Source of the DNA: Ananas comosus
Taxonomy: Eukaryota > Streptophyta > Magnoliopsida > Poales > Bromeliaceae
Length of the DNA: 64,000 bases
Assembly: GCF_001540865.1 (NCBI RefSeq)
Contig: NC_033635.1
Location: 9,342,923-9,406,922, forward strand
Direction of reading: 5' to 3'
Made by a program: the position numbers and the translations under genes. Below are positions 1 to 11,689 of this stretch, in pieces; the first letter of the stretch is position 1; each line of letters starts with the position of its first letter. Below the pieces are notes generated by a model, which was not told the origin of the DNA, searched no databases, and saw nothing but the letters and a program-made list of their open reading frames with translations.

Positions 1-2050
1 AGTTCGGATCGATCTACTTTAAGTGTTAATTTGGATTTTTCATCTAGTCCAATTTTATCTGCCATCTAAGTGAGCTCTCCAGACCTGCCATCAGGGGGGG
101 AAAGGGGCTAATCTTCTTTCTTTGGGGTTTAGTTTAAGTTGGAGTGGAAATTGCACAGATTCACTCTCGTATTAGAAAGCGGAGATAGCCGCCAAGCAAG
201 CCAAGCAGCGGGCAACAAATAGTGCGGCGAGAGCTGCAAGCATTTCTTATTAATCGAGTTGAGTTAGGTAGGCGGACCCCTTTTATCTTACTCAGTTTGT
301 GGGAAAACCAAAAACTTCTTATTAAGAGATAATAGTAACCGAAGCCCCGACTGAGCTAAGGAGGGAGGGGTGAGGGCATCTCTACTCTGATTCACCTCCG
401 GCATTGGTTTGGAGCCGTTTTTCTTGTTTAGCCGGAGGTGAATCCTTGCATTTAATCCCAGAGTTTAAATACCGATGGGGGTTCTAAAGAGGGTGACTTT
501 TCACCCCCTTTTCTTTCCCAGCACTGCATAATCTCTAATCTCCCTACATGACCAAAGAAATCCTTTTTTTCTTTACTTTGACTGTTACTCTGTTATTCTA
601 TAAGATAAGAGCCGACTAACCATCCTGATTGAATGTTTGAGTACTCGGAGTATCTCGTAAGTATGGATACAAAGTATCTTCAGTCCTTTCCACACAACCA
701 GATTGCCCATAAAATGTTGATAAAGCGAGCATTCCAGAGATCTTTTAGCAGAGAATCAAGTCTAGCTTTCCTCTATTTTGCGTTGAAATAAAGTATATCC
801 GAAAATGGGTGCTCTTGGATATCGAAGACTCATGCATGGGAGGGCTCTTATGGTAGCCTAAAGGAAATGTCCGGGTAAGGAAGAATCCCTTGTCTTTCCT
901 TCGATATCCGTAGGAGAAGAAAAATCAATCGAAGAGGAACGGGGGAAGAATCCTATGATTGATCTCGGAGACAGGTATCTGTTCTAGGAAGGCGGGAGCA
1001 CAAAAGAGGAGTGATGCCAAGTTGGAGGACTTTCTTGATAAAGTAAGGAAGACGCGGCCTAGCTACGCATAGCCCTGTTCTAGGATTCAAGACTGATCTG
1101 CCTAGCTTGACGACTGACTGAACTTCCAGGACTGAGCCGATTGACAGAACTGAGACTATTAAGTGGAATAAGACTGACAAGCGCATTCTTTTGAGCTATA
1201 CAGAAAAGTGTCTCTTAAACAGGATCCCTCTCCAAACCAAACAAGGATGGGCCTTCTAAACTCCTCAAAGAAGAAAGATGCTCCTCTTTGTTGGAATAAT
1301 AGGAAAGTACTTCAATTTTATTAGCCCCCTTGTGTTAAGCAAATGAAAACCTTCATTTGCATCCCCTTGCCCGAAGGGCAATTCACCTTTGAAAGGAAAA
1401 ATATGGCATTTTTTTTCCGAAAAAAAATAAAAGCCATTTTTTCCTTTACTCTTAACAAGAAAAATAGCAATCGTGTCGGTACGATGGGTTCCCCATACCC
1501 ACTATTCGGAAAAAAGCTTGGCATAGCAGCTCAAACCCCCTTGACTTAAGCTCGGGAAATGGGAGTGATAACCGGCCCTAGCCCTCTTGACTGAAGATTG
1601 CAGGTTCGAATCCTGTCCCCGCCTAATCATCTGAGGCCGTAGTCAGCGTCCAGATGCTTGGGCGTCCAGTCACTCTGTGACTTGGCGTTAGTGGTTCATC
1701 ACCACTATGCCTCTTTACTAGCCATGTGTTGGTGAGAGGCCCCATGGAGCGCACTGCAGAGTTCTCTTAATCCTTAGGAGATGGATGATGAAACAAGTAA
1801 ACCAGACCTTACACGAGTGCTACCAATCGTGGAAGAACGAGCCTCGCTGCACTCAGTCTCGAAGCCTGATGTTCGGGATGAACTGAACTCACTGAGTCGG
1901 GGCGGAGCGGAACAATCACAAAAACTTTTTTGATTATGGATCTACTACCAGAAATTCAATGCGTAATCTCAGCATTCAATGTGTATTCCTGAATAATCTA
2001 ATTTTTCAATTATTCAACCATTTCATTTTACCAAGTTCAACGTTAGCCAG
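1..2050. other. Mitochondrial-like DNA block (probable NUMT)
   Basis: About 2 kb of moderate-GC sequence whose texture differs from the AT-rich nuclear DNA that follows. It has no nuclear gene structure and its ORFs are short and overlapping. It carries the 3' half of a plant mitochondrial initiator-tRNA-like sequence near 1585-1624. The stretch 1625-1920 has a structural-RNA or mitochondrial-spacer look but I could not assign it. A single N at 2051 marks the right edge. Nuclear insertion of organelle DNA is the likely explanation. A misassembled organelle contig is possible because the N lies at the junction. Confidence 0.55.
1585..1624 (+). pseudogene. trnfM: Partial trnfM-like tRNA (3' half only)
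   Basis: From the end of the anticodon arm to the acceptor 3' strand, including the T-arm GGTTCGAATCC and the end CCCCGCCT, the sequence matches what I know of plant mitochondrial initiator tRNA. The expected 5' half (AGCGGGGT and the D-arm) is not in front of it, so this is a broken, non-functional copy. Confidence 0.55.
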
Positions 2051-2064
2051 NATATAAAGGTTAT

Positions 2065-2065
2065 A

Positions 2066-2100
<35 letters not shown>

Positions 2101-2121
2101 TATTATTATTATTATTATTAT
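2065..2121. repeat. Compound microsatellite (ATCT)n-(ATT)n
   Basis: A run of ATCT units is followed directly by ATT units. It lies just right of the single N at 2051, so the repeat may have caused the assembly break. Confidence 0.95.
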
Positions 2122-2150
2122 ATACTAAAACGCGTCGAGCACTCTATATG

Positions 2151-3001
2151 TGTAACACCCAATAATTCTATATCAGATAGTTATGGCTAGATATGGGGGT
2201 ATATAAGCTTGACTAGGCTATATATAATAACTAGGCTTAAGCATTTTGGGCCGGTGGTTTTGGGCTCAACGAGTTATTATTGCTGACAGGTCGGGTCGTT
2301 GCAATTGGTATCAGAGCGGAATACCAGCCGGAAGTGTGAGAACTAAGTGCTATGCGAGACAAAGTGCTAGACCAACTGATTTGGTGAGAGCCACCTCTAG
2401 AATCTCACATCGACTAGTAATTCTGGTATGATCTACATCTTTGATTTGGTTTGGACTCGACGAGAACATCGAGATCTAAATAGGGGGAGTTTGTAACGCC
2501 CCGATAGTCCCACATTAGATGGAAAAATAATTCTAATTAGAATATAGCGGCCTCCACGCTAATAATAATAATTGGGCTTAAGCATTTTGGGCTGATGATT
2601 TGGGCTCAACGAGTTATTGTTGTTACTGGGCTAGGTCGTCACATTTGGTAACAGAGCCGGTTCACTAGCCAGAAATGTGTGGCGAGTCTCGGCTGAGTCA
2701 AGGTCTGAAAGATAAGGTGATAGGCGATGCCGAAATCTGAATGACAAGATAACCGGCTATGCCAGGATCTGGATAACAAGGCTAACGAGATGAGTCTCAC
2801 ATCGCCTGGTGATCTTGGACTGTGTGCGTGATTGGACTGTCGAGGACGTCAGAGCTTTAACGGGGGGAGTCTGTCACACTCCAATAATCCCACATCGGAT
2901 AGTTATGACTAGATATGGGGGTATATAAGTTTGAGTAGGCTAGACATAATAACTGAGCTTAAACATTTTAGGCCGGTGGTTTTGCCCTAGCGAGTTATTA
3001 A
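2151..3001 (+). mobile_element. TRIM-type element array 1: LTR-internal-LTR-internal-LTR
   Basis: Three related LTR-like segments lie at 2151-2303, 2492-2643 and 2872-3001, the last truncated. The first two begin TGTAAC and the third TGTCAC; the two complete ones end near GTCGTTGCA or GTCGTCACA. Each complete LTR is followed at once by an initiator-tRNA-Met primer-binding site: TTGGTATCAGAGC at 2305-2317 and a variant from 2645. Each internal stretch ends in a purine tract (TAGGGGGAG, CGGGGGGAG) just before the next LTR. LTRs of about 150 bp and internal parts of about 190-230 bp with no coding capacity fit a terminal-repeat retrotransposon in miniature. The shared-LTR array probably arose by unequal recombination. 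Family name not assigned. Confidence 0.8.
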
Positions 3002-3009
3002 TACGTGTT

Positions 3010-3199
3010 GACACGTGTCCTACCCACAAATTCGGTGCACTCGGTCCACCATAGATCCTATAAAAACTTTTATTTTATTTTAATGTATATATCTAAATTT
3101 TATAATTTTTAATATATAGATATTTATACTATAAAGTAAATTTAATTAATTAAATTTTATTTTTACATTTAAATTTACTGGTGTGCATATGCAATGTAA
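3010..3199. repeat. Copy of a roughly 240-bp dispersed/tandem AT-rich repeat
   Basis: This segment carries the module GGTGCACTCGGTCCAC, then CATAGATCCTATAAAAA, then an AT-rich tail ending in AAATTTACTGGTGTGCATATG. The same order recurs at about 5300-5550, 5540-5760 and 5750-5990. The right end is cut by the MITE at 3200-3954, and the unit resumes at 3958-4075. Confidence 0.6.
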
Positions 3200-3954
3200 G
3201 GCCCCGTTTGGATACCTCTAAAAACGTAGCATAGTTAAACTATGCTACGCCGGTAGGAAAATAATCCTATGAAGCGTTTGGAAGAAAAAAAAATGACGTA
3301 ATTTTTGGAGTATAGTTATACTATACTCCAAAAAATNNNNNNNNNNNNNNNNNNNNNNNNNTTCAAATTTCAAATTTCAAATTTCAAAAAGTTCAAATTT
3401 CAAATTTTAATTTAATTTTTAATTTTTAATTTTCAATCTTCAAAATTTAAATTTAAACTTAAATTTTAAATTTTAAATTTATAAATATGTAAATTTATAA
3501 ATTATTAAATTTGAAATTTAAAATTTTAATTATAGATTTTTTAAATTTCAAAATTTAAAGTTTAAATGGTATACTTTAAGTTTTAAAATTTAAAGTTTCA
3601 AATTTCAAATTTTAAATTTCAAATTCCAAATTTCAAATTTCAAATTTAAAACATAAAATCTAATTTAATTTTTAAATTTTAAAATTTAAATTTAAATTTT
3701 ATATTTTGAATTTTGAATTTTAATTTTTAAAATTTTATTTTTAAATTTTGAATTTTGAATTTTGAATTTTGAATTTTAAAATTTTAGAAATTTAATTGTT
3801 ATAAATCCAGTGGAATTGTATGATATGTATCCAAACAGCTTAAAAATAAAGCTGTGGAATTTTTTTGTAGTTACAGGATTCCGTATTTCATTTAGACCAA
3901 AACCATGGAATAAAAATTCCATGGAGTTTTTTAACTATGCATCCAAACAGGGCC
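3200..3954. mobile_element. PIF/Harbinger (Tourist-like) MITE with low-complexity core
   Basis: The left end GGCCCCGTTTGGATACC and the right end GCATCCAAACAGGGCC form imperfect terminal inverted repeats. They are flanked by the 3-bp target duplication TAA (3197-3199 and 3955-3957), as in PIF/Harbinger-type elements. The core from 3362 to about 3800 is a degenerate AAATTTC/TTCAAATTT expansion and includes a 25-base gap. There is no coding potential. Confidence 0.75.
3337..3361. other. Assembly gap (25 N)
   Basis: A run of 25 N lies in the low-complexity core of the MITE at 3200-3954. Confidence 1.
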
Positions 3955-4159
3955 TAAATATACATCAAGTGCAGGCAATAATTTCAAATAGAGAGGAGCA
4001 CTGTTTGTGGACATGTGTCTATTTTATTGGTGCACCTGGTGCATTATGGACCCAATAAGAAATCCATACAAATATATAATTTGATGGTTTTTGAGAGTTT
4101 ACGTGCCGGAGTCTCCTTAATTTTACCCCTCTGTTAAGCCTCTCTCTTTCCTAACTATA

Positions 4160-4450
4160 TCTTTGCCTTTTCACCTCTTCAAGAAGCCTTTTCACCTTTC
4201 CAAGATGTAATAATTCTTCTCACCTTTCCAAGAGATCTTTTCATCTTTCCAAAGATAATAATTCTTCTCTCATTCCCAATGAGCCTTTTTACCTTCCCAA
4301 GAAACTTTTTTATCTTCCCAAGATGTAATAATTCTTATCACTTTCCCAAGAGGCCTTTTCACCTTTCTAAAGGTAATATTTCTTCTCACCTTTCCAAGAA
4401 GCCTTTTTACCTTCCCAAGAAACTTCTTTACCTTCCCAAAAGATAATAAT
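4160..4450. repeat. Degenerate tandem repeat, CCTTTTCACCTTTCCAAGA-type
   Basis: About five to six imperfect units of roughly 50-60 bp alternate TTTTCACCTTTCCAAGA with GTAATAATTCTTCTCACC. The rest of 4076-5300 is AT-rich and I see no gene in it. A unit array followed by a pyrimidine-rich stretch could be part of a decayed LTR, but I found no LTR ends. Confidence 0.65.
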
Positions 4451-5299
4451 TGTTCTCTTTGTATAACTCTCTCTTATGCAATGACATTCTACATCTTCTT
4501 ATAGGCAATAATCCTATACCACACACAATAATTACTGAGTTTTTGGAGTTTGGAGAAAGCCATTTCAAAAGCTTTGCTCAAGTTCTCCTTCTCCTTCTCC
4601 TTAAGTTAGCTGTCGTGCTCCTTCCAGCTCCGATCGATTCAAAGTGTTGGTCATGGCTGGCCCAATCTACAACCACAGCATTGCGATCCCGTCCTACGGT
4701 CGATTTATTTTTTTTAAATTAATATTTTTCCACATATTTCACTTGGTTTTTGTTTCCAGTTCATGGCAAAATGTCCAACAAAAATGCTTCAGAATATTAT
4801 CCCTTTTTTATAAACTATATTTTTTATTTAAACAGTTAATTATTTTCTAGATGTATAAATATCTAATTGTTAGTATATTTATTTTATATTGATTTGTATA
4901 AAAAAAGATTTATGGAGGATAAGAGATGAACTACCTCATACTTACCTTTGCATTTATTATCCAAATGTTGATGAAATGCGAATTTTTATTTGACTGAGAG
5001 ATACTTTCCGCTATAATATTTAACTATCATTTATTTAACTACCATATAATTGATTACTAATGTGTAGTTTATGCAAAATTTTCAATAAAATATAGTTATT
5101 TAATTTTATAACGAAATTTTTTTTTTAGTGTAAACTTTTAATATTGAATTGATAAATGTCATGATATTGAGAAGAACAATATTAATATTTTTTCTAAATG
5201 GAACACACACTAAATTTTTAATTTTTAATTTTTAATAATTATATATTAATTAATTAAAATTTTATTTATCCGCAGCAAAGCGCGGTTTCTATACTAGTT

Positions 5300-5990
5300 A
5301 TAATTTTATTTTAGTGAATATATTTAAAATTTATAAATATTAACATATAGATATTTTAAATACTATAAAATAAATTTAATTAATTAAATTTTAGTTTTGA
5401 CATCTCTATCGTACAAATTTACTGGTGTGTATGAGATGTATATGTACAGTAGGTGCAGTCAACAGTTCCATTAAAGGCCAAGTGTCCATTGTGGGGCACT
5501 CTCCATTGTGGAGCAGTCAACAGTTCCATCCATTAATTCAGTGTACCTAGTGCACCATAGATCCTATAAAAATTTTATTTTATTTTAATGTATGTGTCTA
5601 AATTTTATACTTTTTAATATATAAACATTCAAAATACTATAAAATAAATTTAATTAATTTCATTTTTGACATTTTTATCATATAAATTTGCTAGTTTGTA
5701 TGAAATGTACACATACACCAGGTGCAAGCAATAATTTTCAATAGATAGGAGTATGGTTTTGTGGACATCTGTCCATTCCAATTGGTGCACTCGGTAAACT
5801 ATGGACCCAATAAAAATATAATTTTATTTTAGTAAAATATCAAAAAATTATAAATATTAACACATAGACATTTTAAATATTATAAAATAAATTGAATTAA
5901 TTAAAATTTTGTTTTGGCATTTTTATTGTACAAATTTACTAGTATATATGAGATGTATATGCATATTAAGTGCAATCAATGAGTTCGACT
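5300..5990. repeat. Tandem array of the roughly 240-bp AT-rich repeat
   Basis: About three successive units each contain an AT-rich part with TAAATTTAATTAATT, then a CAAATTTACTGGT-like segment, a GTGCAGTCAACAGTTCC-like segment, and a GTGCACC...ATAGATCC or ATGGACCC segment. It is related to the interrupted copy around 3010-4075. No ORF. Confidence 0.6.
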
Positions 5991-6043
5991 AACAACTACT
6001 TTGAATTAGGCTCGTCAACTATTTTAATTTGATTAATTAATAT

Positions 6044-6693
6044 TGTGACACCCCAATAATCTCACATCGGATAGTTATGGCTAGATGTGTGGGTATATAA
6101 GCTTGATTAGGCTAGACATAATAATCGGGTTTAAGCATTTTGGGCCAGTGGTTAGGCCCAACGAGTTATTATTGTTAGCGGGTCAAGTCGTTACATTTGG
6201 TATTTAGAGCCAGTTCACCCGCCGGAAGTGTGAAATGAGTCTTGACTGAGCCAGGGTCGGACAAGTCTCTGTGACACCCCAATAGTCCTATCGGATGGGA
6301 ATATAATTGCCATTGGGTTTAGTAGTCCCAACGAGTTCACCAGCCCGAAGTGTGAGATGGGGGAGTCTGTGACACCCCAATAGTCCCACATCGAGTAGTT
6401 ATGGCTAGATGTGTGGTTTGAGTCCAATAAGTTATTATTGCTAGCGGGGTCGGGTCGTTACAGTCTCATATCATTTGGTGATCTTCGACTGTGTATGTGT
6501 TTAGGGCTGACGAGGACGTCGGGGCTTAAACGGGGGGAGTATATGACACCCTAATAATCCAACATCGGATAGTTATGGCTAAATGTGGGGGTATATAAGC
6601 TTGACTAGGCGAGACATAATAACTGCATTTAAGCATTTTGTGCCAGTGATTAGGCCCAACGAGTTATTATTGCTAGCAGGTTGGGTCGTTACA
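6044..6693 (+). mobile_element. TRIM-type element array 2 (four LTR-like segments)
   Basis: This is the same family and orientation as 2151-3001. LTR-like segments start at 6044 (full, to 6195), 6270 (short, truncated), 6368 (internally deleted, to 6462) and 6542 (full, to 6693). They open with TGTGACACCCCAATA or a close variant. The PBS after the first LTR is damaged (TTTGGTATTTAGAGCC). A purine tract CGGGGGGAG lies before the 6542 copy. Array 2 looks more decayed than array 1. Confidence 0.75.
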
Positions 6694-7317
6694 AATATCT
6701 TATCAACTTTTAATTGTTTCGATTTGAGCTATTTTATTTTTTCTAAATTGGTCGGAAGATTTGCTAGATTTAACAGTTTCATTGCCTACCAACCATTAAA
6801 CCAATTGGAGTACTCCTCCACTTTCTGTTAATTATCTATTGTATCTCAAAATTTTAGATTATTATATCTAATTTCTCTAACATTCGTGCTTAATTTTGCT
6901 AAAGCTGGGATTTCTTATAAAATTATGTATATATTCATAAATTCTAGAAAAATATCATAAAATCAGTCAATTAAAAACTACAAATCAAGTAACTATTTTT
7001 TATTTTATCATAGTATTTTCAATTCTAGATATTGTTTGTATGGGTTGAAAAAAATTAGTAGATTAGAGTTAGAATAATAAAAAATAAAAAAATACAAAAA
7101 GAAGATATGTATCTTTTGGACAAACTAGCCTAAAAAATAAGCATATTACGAACCTTCCTTTTTTGTTTTAGAAAATTTTGAAAGTTTACGGAATTCTAAA
7201 GATCTAAATAAAAACTATCAAATATCTAGGAACAAAATCCATAATAAAATTTTATATTTTAGAATTAAATATTAATATAAATATGTATCTAATATATATT
7301 TAATCATAGTATGAATG
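6694..7317. other. AT-rich intergenic DNA, nothing recognised
   Basis: No ORF with plausible coding features, no RNA gene and no clear terminal repeats were seen between the TRIM array and the nested transposon block. Confidence 0.6.
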
Positions 7318-7480
7318 AGGCTACTATATTATTTATACTATAGTTTCGTTTTCGATCTTAGAGTGTTCAAATCAACGATCCACATCGTCAAATATGATCT
7401 AGAATATATGAAGCTCTTAGAAATAAAATTTTAATTTTTTCAACATCGTTTCGTTAGTAAGTAAATTATGTCAAAATGAA

Positions 7481-10400
7481 GGCCAATTTGCATAAAAAAT
7501 CCACTAGTTTTGTGCTTTTGCAAAAATGGTCCACTTTTTTCGATTTGTAGATTCGGACTGGATTTTCAGAAAACTGACCAAAATACCCTTATTACTTTTT
7601 CTCTCTCATCTTTCTCTCTCCTTTTTTTTTTCTCTCGTTCATTTTTTTTCTCTCGCCGAAGAGGCACCGAAGGCAGAGGCGGAAGCGGAAACGGCCCGTC
7701 TCGCCTCTCACCCTTATGCTCTCGCCCTCGCCCTCGCCTGCGCACTCCCCACCTTCCTCGCCTCCGACCCCGCCGAGGCCGCACCGCGACTCTTTTTTTT
7801 TTTTCCTCTCCGACTCTCCTCCACCGTCTTCGACGATGACGCCTCTCTCGTCCTTCCCCGCCCTTCTTGTCCTCTACCTCTCCCTCCTTCTCTGCCGCCT
7901 CTGACGATGGCGCATCTTCGCCGACGCCGACACCGTGGAGGTCGTTGCGGCGCTGCAGCCTCGGAGCGGGGGGTCCTTAACGACGTCGTCGCCGGCGCCG
8001 TGGCCGTTGGCAGAGGGATGACAAAAACAAATTATAGAAGAAGCAAGAAAAAAAAATAAAGATAAAAAATTATAGAAAAAGAAATATGAATATAAAATTG
8101 CACATTTAAAATAAATTGCATTGTTTTAAAAGAACGTTGCACTATTATAGATATAAGTTGCACTACTTAAGATGTAATATGCAGCTTTAAGATAAAAATT
8201 ACACTCTTTAAATAAAAATTACATTCTTTGAAAGATATTTACACTGTCTCTTCTCTTATTTCACTCTTTTAGATGTAAACTGCATCCATTAAGATAAAAG
8301 TTATACTTTTTGAGAGATATTTATACTGTTTCTCGTCTTATTGCACTCTTTGAGATGTAAACTGCACCCCTTTAAAAGATATTTATACTGTTTCTTCTTT
8401 TGTTGCACTGTTTTTTCTCTTGTTGCATTATTTCTCCTCTTGTTATACTATTTTTCCTCTTAAACTGCACCTTTTAAAAAAAATAGTGTAATAAGAGAAG
8501 AAATAGTGCAACAAGAGAAAACACAGTACCACAAGAGGAGAAACAGTATAAATATCTCTTAAAGGGGTGTAGTTTATATCTCAAAGAGTGTAAGAAGAGA
8601 AAAAATAGTGTAAATATCTCTCAAAGAGTGCAACTTTCGTTTAAAGAGTGCAACTTTTATTTTAATGGATGCAGTTTACATATGAAAGAGTGCAATAAGA
8701 GGAGAAACAGTATAAATATCTCCCAAAGAGTGCAATTTTTGTTTAAAGAGTGTAATTTTTATCTTAAATCTGCAGTTTATATCTTAAGTAGTGCAACATA
8801 TGCCCGTAATAGTACAACATTCTTTTAACGGTGCAATTTTATTTTTCTCTTTCTTTTTCTATAATTTTTTATCTTTATTTTTTTTCTTGCTTCTTCTATA
8901 ATTTTTTTTTTGTCACCTCTCTCTGCCAACGGCCACGGCGCCAGTGACGATGCCACTAAGGACTCCCCGCTCCGAGGCTGCAGCGCCGCAGCGACCTCCA
9001 CGGTGTCGGCATTAGCGTCAGCATCGGCAAAGATGCGTCGTCGTCGGAGATAGCAGTGGAGGAGGGAGAGGGAGAGGGAGAGGACGAGAAGGGCGGGGAA
9101 GGGCGAGAGAGGCGTCGTCGGAGACGGTGGAGGAGAGTCGGAGAGGGCGCGGCCTCGGCGGGGTCGGAGGCGAGGAATGTAACATATCGAATCTCCAGGT
9201 TGCAATGCTAACTTTGATCTGATTGATCAAAGTGAGGCTTGAGTTGGTTGTGTGGCGTCCCTGAGTAATTCTGGAGGTGTGGGAATGGTTAATGATGGGT
9301 TTCGGAGGTATTTAGATGTCTTCGGTGCTAATTGGGCGCGAAAATAGACCTCAGAACACTTCTAGTGTTATATTGCAGATTTGGCACTGAGTATCGGTAC
9401 CAAGCCAGGGGAGTACCGGTACCCAGCAGTGTACAGATTGGGCAGCTCTCAGGTTTGGGTTGCTGCTAGTTTGGTACCGGTACTCCCGCCCGAGTACCGG
9501 TACTCAGCCTAGAAAGGACTGATTTGTAATAGTTAATAAGGGTTGTTGTAAGGGGTTTAATTGCATTTGTCTGGGTTTGTATAAAACCCCATCTCCCACA
9601 CTTGTTCGTCCCAGACCGAAGGAAGCAATTCCTTCCTCCTATTCGTTTCCTTTTTCTTCTCTCTAGCAACCCTAAAGCAATAGGATTTGGAGGAGAATTA
9701 AAAGGGGAAATTAAATAGAAAATTGGTAGATTTATAGAAGATGAAGCTCTAGCACATGGAGAGCTTGAGTAGCTTGGAGTCAAGGTAAGTTTTCTTGCTC
9801 CTCTTGGTTAGGGTTTGTTGTAAACTCCCTAAATAGCTTGGTTTTGGGATTCTTAGGGTTTGGAGGGTTGAATTATTCCATGATTTCCTAAGAGAATTGA
9901 GTATCATGTTGTTATGTGGAACCTAAGCATGAAAATGGGATTTTGTAGGATTGGAGATCTAGATTGGAATTGATCTCATGTAATCCTAATTGAAGGTAAA
10001 ACCGACGTGTTGGGAGACTCGGATCGAAGTTCTGACGAGTCTACATCGAGTTATTGAGGAAAAACCTTATTTCGGCTTCGTTTGTTGCGGAGCGAGCGGA
10101 GTGATCGTTCATAAATTGCGGGAGGTGGTTTTCTCGCATTCCGGCATCACTTTGAGGTAGGTGGTGCTATCCGAAGTCATCGAATGACCTATTATGTCTA
10201 TGTTACTTTTATTGAGCATACATGTATATATAGAGATGATATTCATGCATTATAGGGTTGAGATTGTTATGTGGTTAAATATGATATGTGGTCTAATTGT
10301 ATGCTTTGTAAGCAAAAATACATGTGGACAATGGATAGTAAACATAGAACCCTATAGTTGTACGAACAAATATTGACTATGGCAATAGTTAACAATTGAC

Positions 10401-11689
10401 ATTGTGAATAGACGGTATGAGTGGCACCAAGTTGTGTGAATGGTAAACAAGGAAAACAAACTTGTGACATAGTGACATTATCATAAGATAAATTGATTAG
10501 CATCTAGTGTTTACAGGCTAAACATAGAATTGTGGCATTATATTCTCTAATTGAGGATTGGATCGTACTCACAAGTAGTCTAATGCTCGAGGTAGGTCGC
10601 TCCACTTTGGGTGGTGAGCTCCGGAATTGTCATCAATTGGGTTGGTAGTGGAATTCTCCCAAGTAGACGGTTCTGTCGGGTTGTAGTGGAATCCTCCCCG
10701 ACAAAAAGGATTTGGTTGGTGAGTTGTAGTTAACCAAATGGTTAACCAAGTTAATTGTGTAATGGTAATCATGGCATGCATGCATAAACTTCATGAGAAT
10801 ATCTAATGTTTTCCTTCAGCTTTGGTACATGTATTGTAGTTGTTATAGTTTGGTTATTATCTATTTCTTCTTGCCTACATATGCCTGAGTAGACCTAGTG
10901 GGTGAATCGGCAACGTCGGCAGCCGAACCCACTGAAAACTTTCAGTAGTTCTCAACCCAGTAACCATGCAGGTCCTAGCGTGAGCGGGGCGATTGTGGAT
11001 CGCGGCCTGGATATCGCGAACTAGCTAGCGGACCTCCATTGAGTATAGACACATACCTTGTACATTTCATCTATTGTTGTTGATGAAAGAAAAAATGTAA
11101 GGATAATTCATTTCAGAGTTGATTATTGTACATATTGGAAGAATGTATGTAAACAAAATTATGAGCTTTGTTTTTGATTTAAAGTAATCAAGATACATAT
11201 ATGGATGTAATAATTAGTTTACTTTCACTTGCTCGTGTTGCTTGCCCTCGTGCAATTAAGCCATGTGTATTGAAAATTTTTCTGGACATTTTCTTATACA
11301 TGTTTGGTTGTTGTAGAGCCTTGGGTGAACAGAGGAGGTTCTGTTCGTTCGGCGTCTGTGTACGTACCCAAACAGGCCAAATTGACGGTCACAGGGCATG
11401 ACAAGGAAGGTGAGGGGTGTGCGGGCGAGGGCAAGAGCGAGGGTGAGGGCGAGAGCATGAGGATGAGAGGCGAGGCGGGCCGTTTCCACCTCCACCTCCA
11501 CTGCTTTCTTCGGCGAGAGAAAAAAAAATAAACGAGAGAAAAGAAGAGGAGAGAGAAAGAGGTGAGAGAAAAAATAATAAAAGTATTTTAGTTGGTTTGT
11601 TGAAAATTCGGACCGAATCTGCAAAATTAAAAAAGGTGGCCCAGTTTTGCAAAAGCTCAAAATTTATGAATTTTTTATACAAATTGGCC
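7481..11689. mobile_element. MULE-like non-autonomous hairpin element, 9-bp TSD
   Basis: The ends GGCCAATTTGCATAAAA and (complement) GGCCAATTTGTATAAAA begin inverted repeats of about 290 bp, and the element is flanked by the perfect 9-bp duplication CAAAATGAA (7472-7480, 11690-11698). Long TIRs with a 9-bp TSD indicate Mutator-like elements. Once the solo LTR at 9178-11403 is discounted, the element is a near-complete hairpin. The left arm 7481 to about 8475 pairs with about 8480-9177 plus 11404-11689. The GC-rich part of each arm (7660-8020, 8920-9177) gives Ala/Pro/Arg-rich ORFs on either strand. I see no transposase. Confidence 0.85.
9178..11403 (+). mobile_element. Solo LTR (gypsy-like), TSD AGGAA
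   Basis: It begins TGTAACATATCG and ends CAGGGCATGACA, with the perfect 5-bp target duplication AGGAA at 9173-9177 and 11404-11408. The end is nearly the same as the end of the Ty3-gypsy LTR at 38093-39974. It holds a TATAAAA-like box near 9579 and a cluster of TACCGGTA palindromes at about 9390-9515. No PBS, coding region or second LTR is present, so it is a solo LTR left by LTR-LTR recombination. Confidence 0.85.

Noticed and set aside
953..1549. Short ORFs on both strands in the mitochondrial-like block
   Set aside because: Overlapping, low-complexity in part, with no resemblance to known mitochondrial proteins.
7526..8059. 177-codon plus-strand ORF, Ala/Pro/Arg/Ser-rich
   Set aside because: It lies in the GC-rich arm of a transposon hairpin, has equally long ORFs in other frames and on the other arm, and shows no domain.
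8825..9205. 126-codon minus-strand ORF
   Set aside because: It is the mirror arm of the same hairpin and runs into the solo LTR at 9178.
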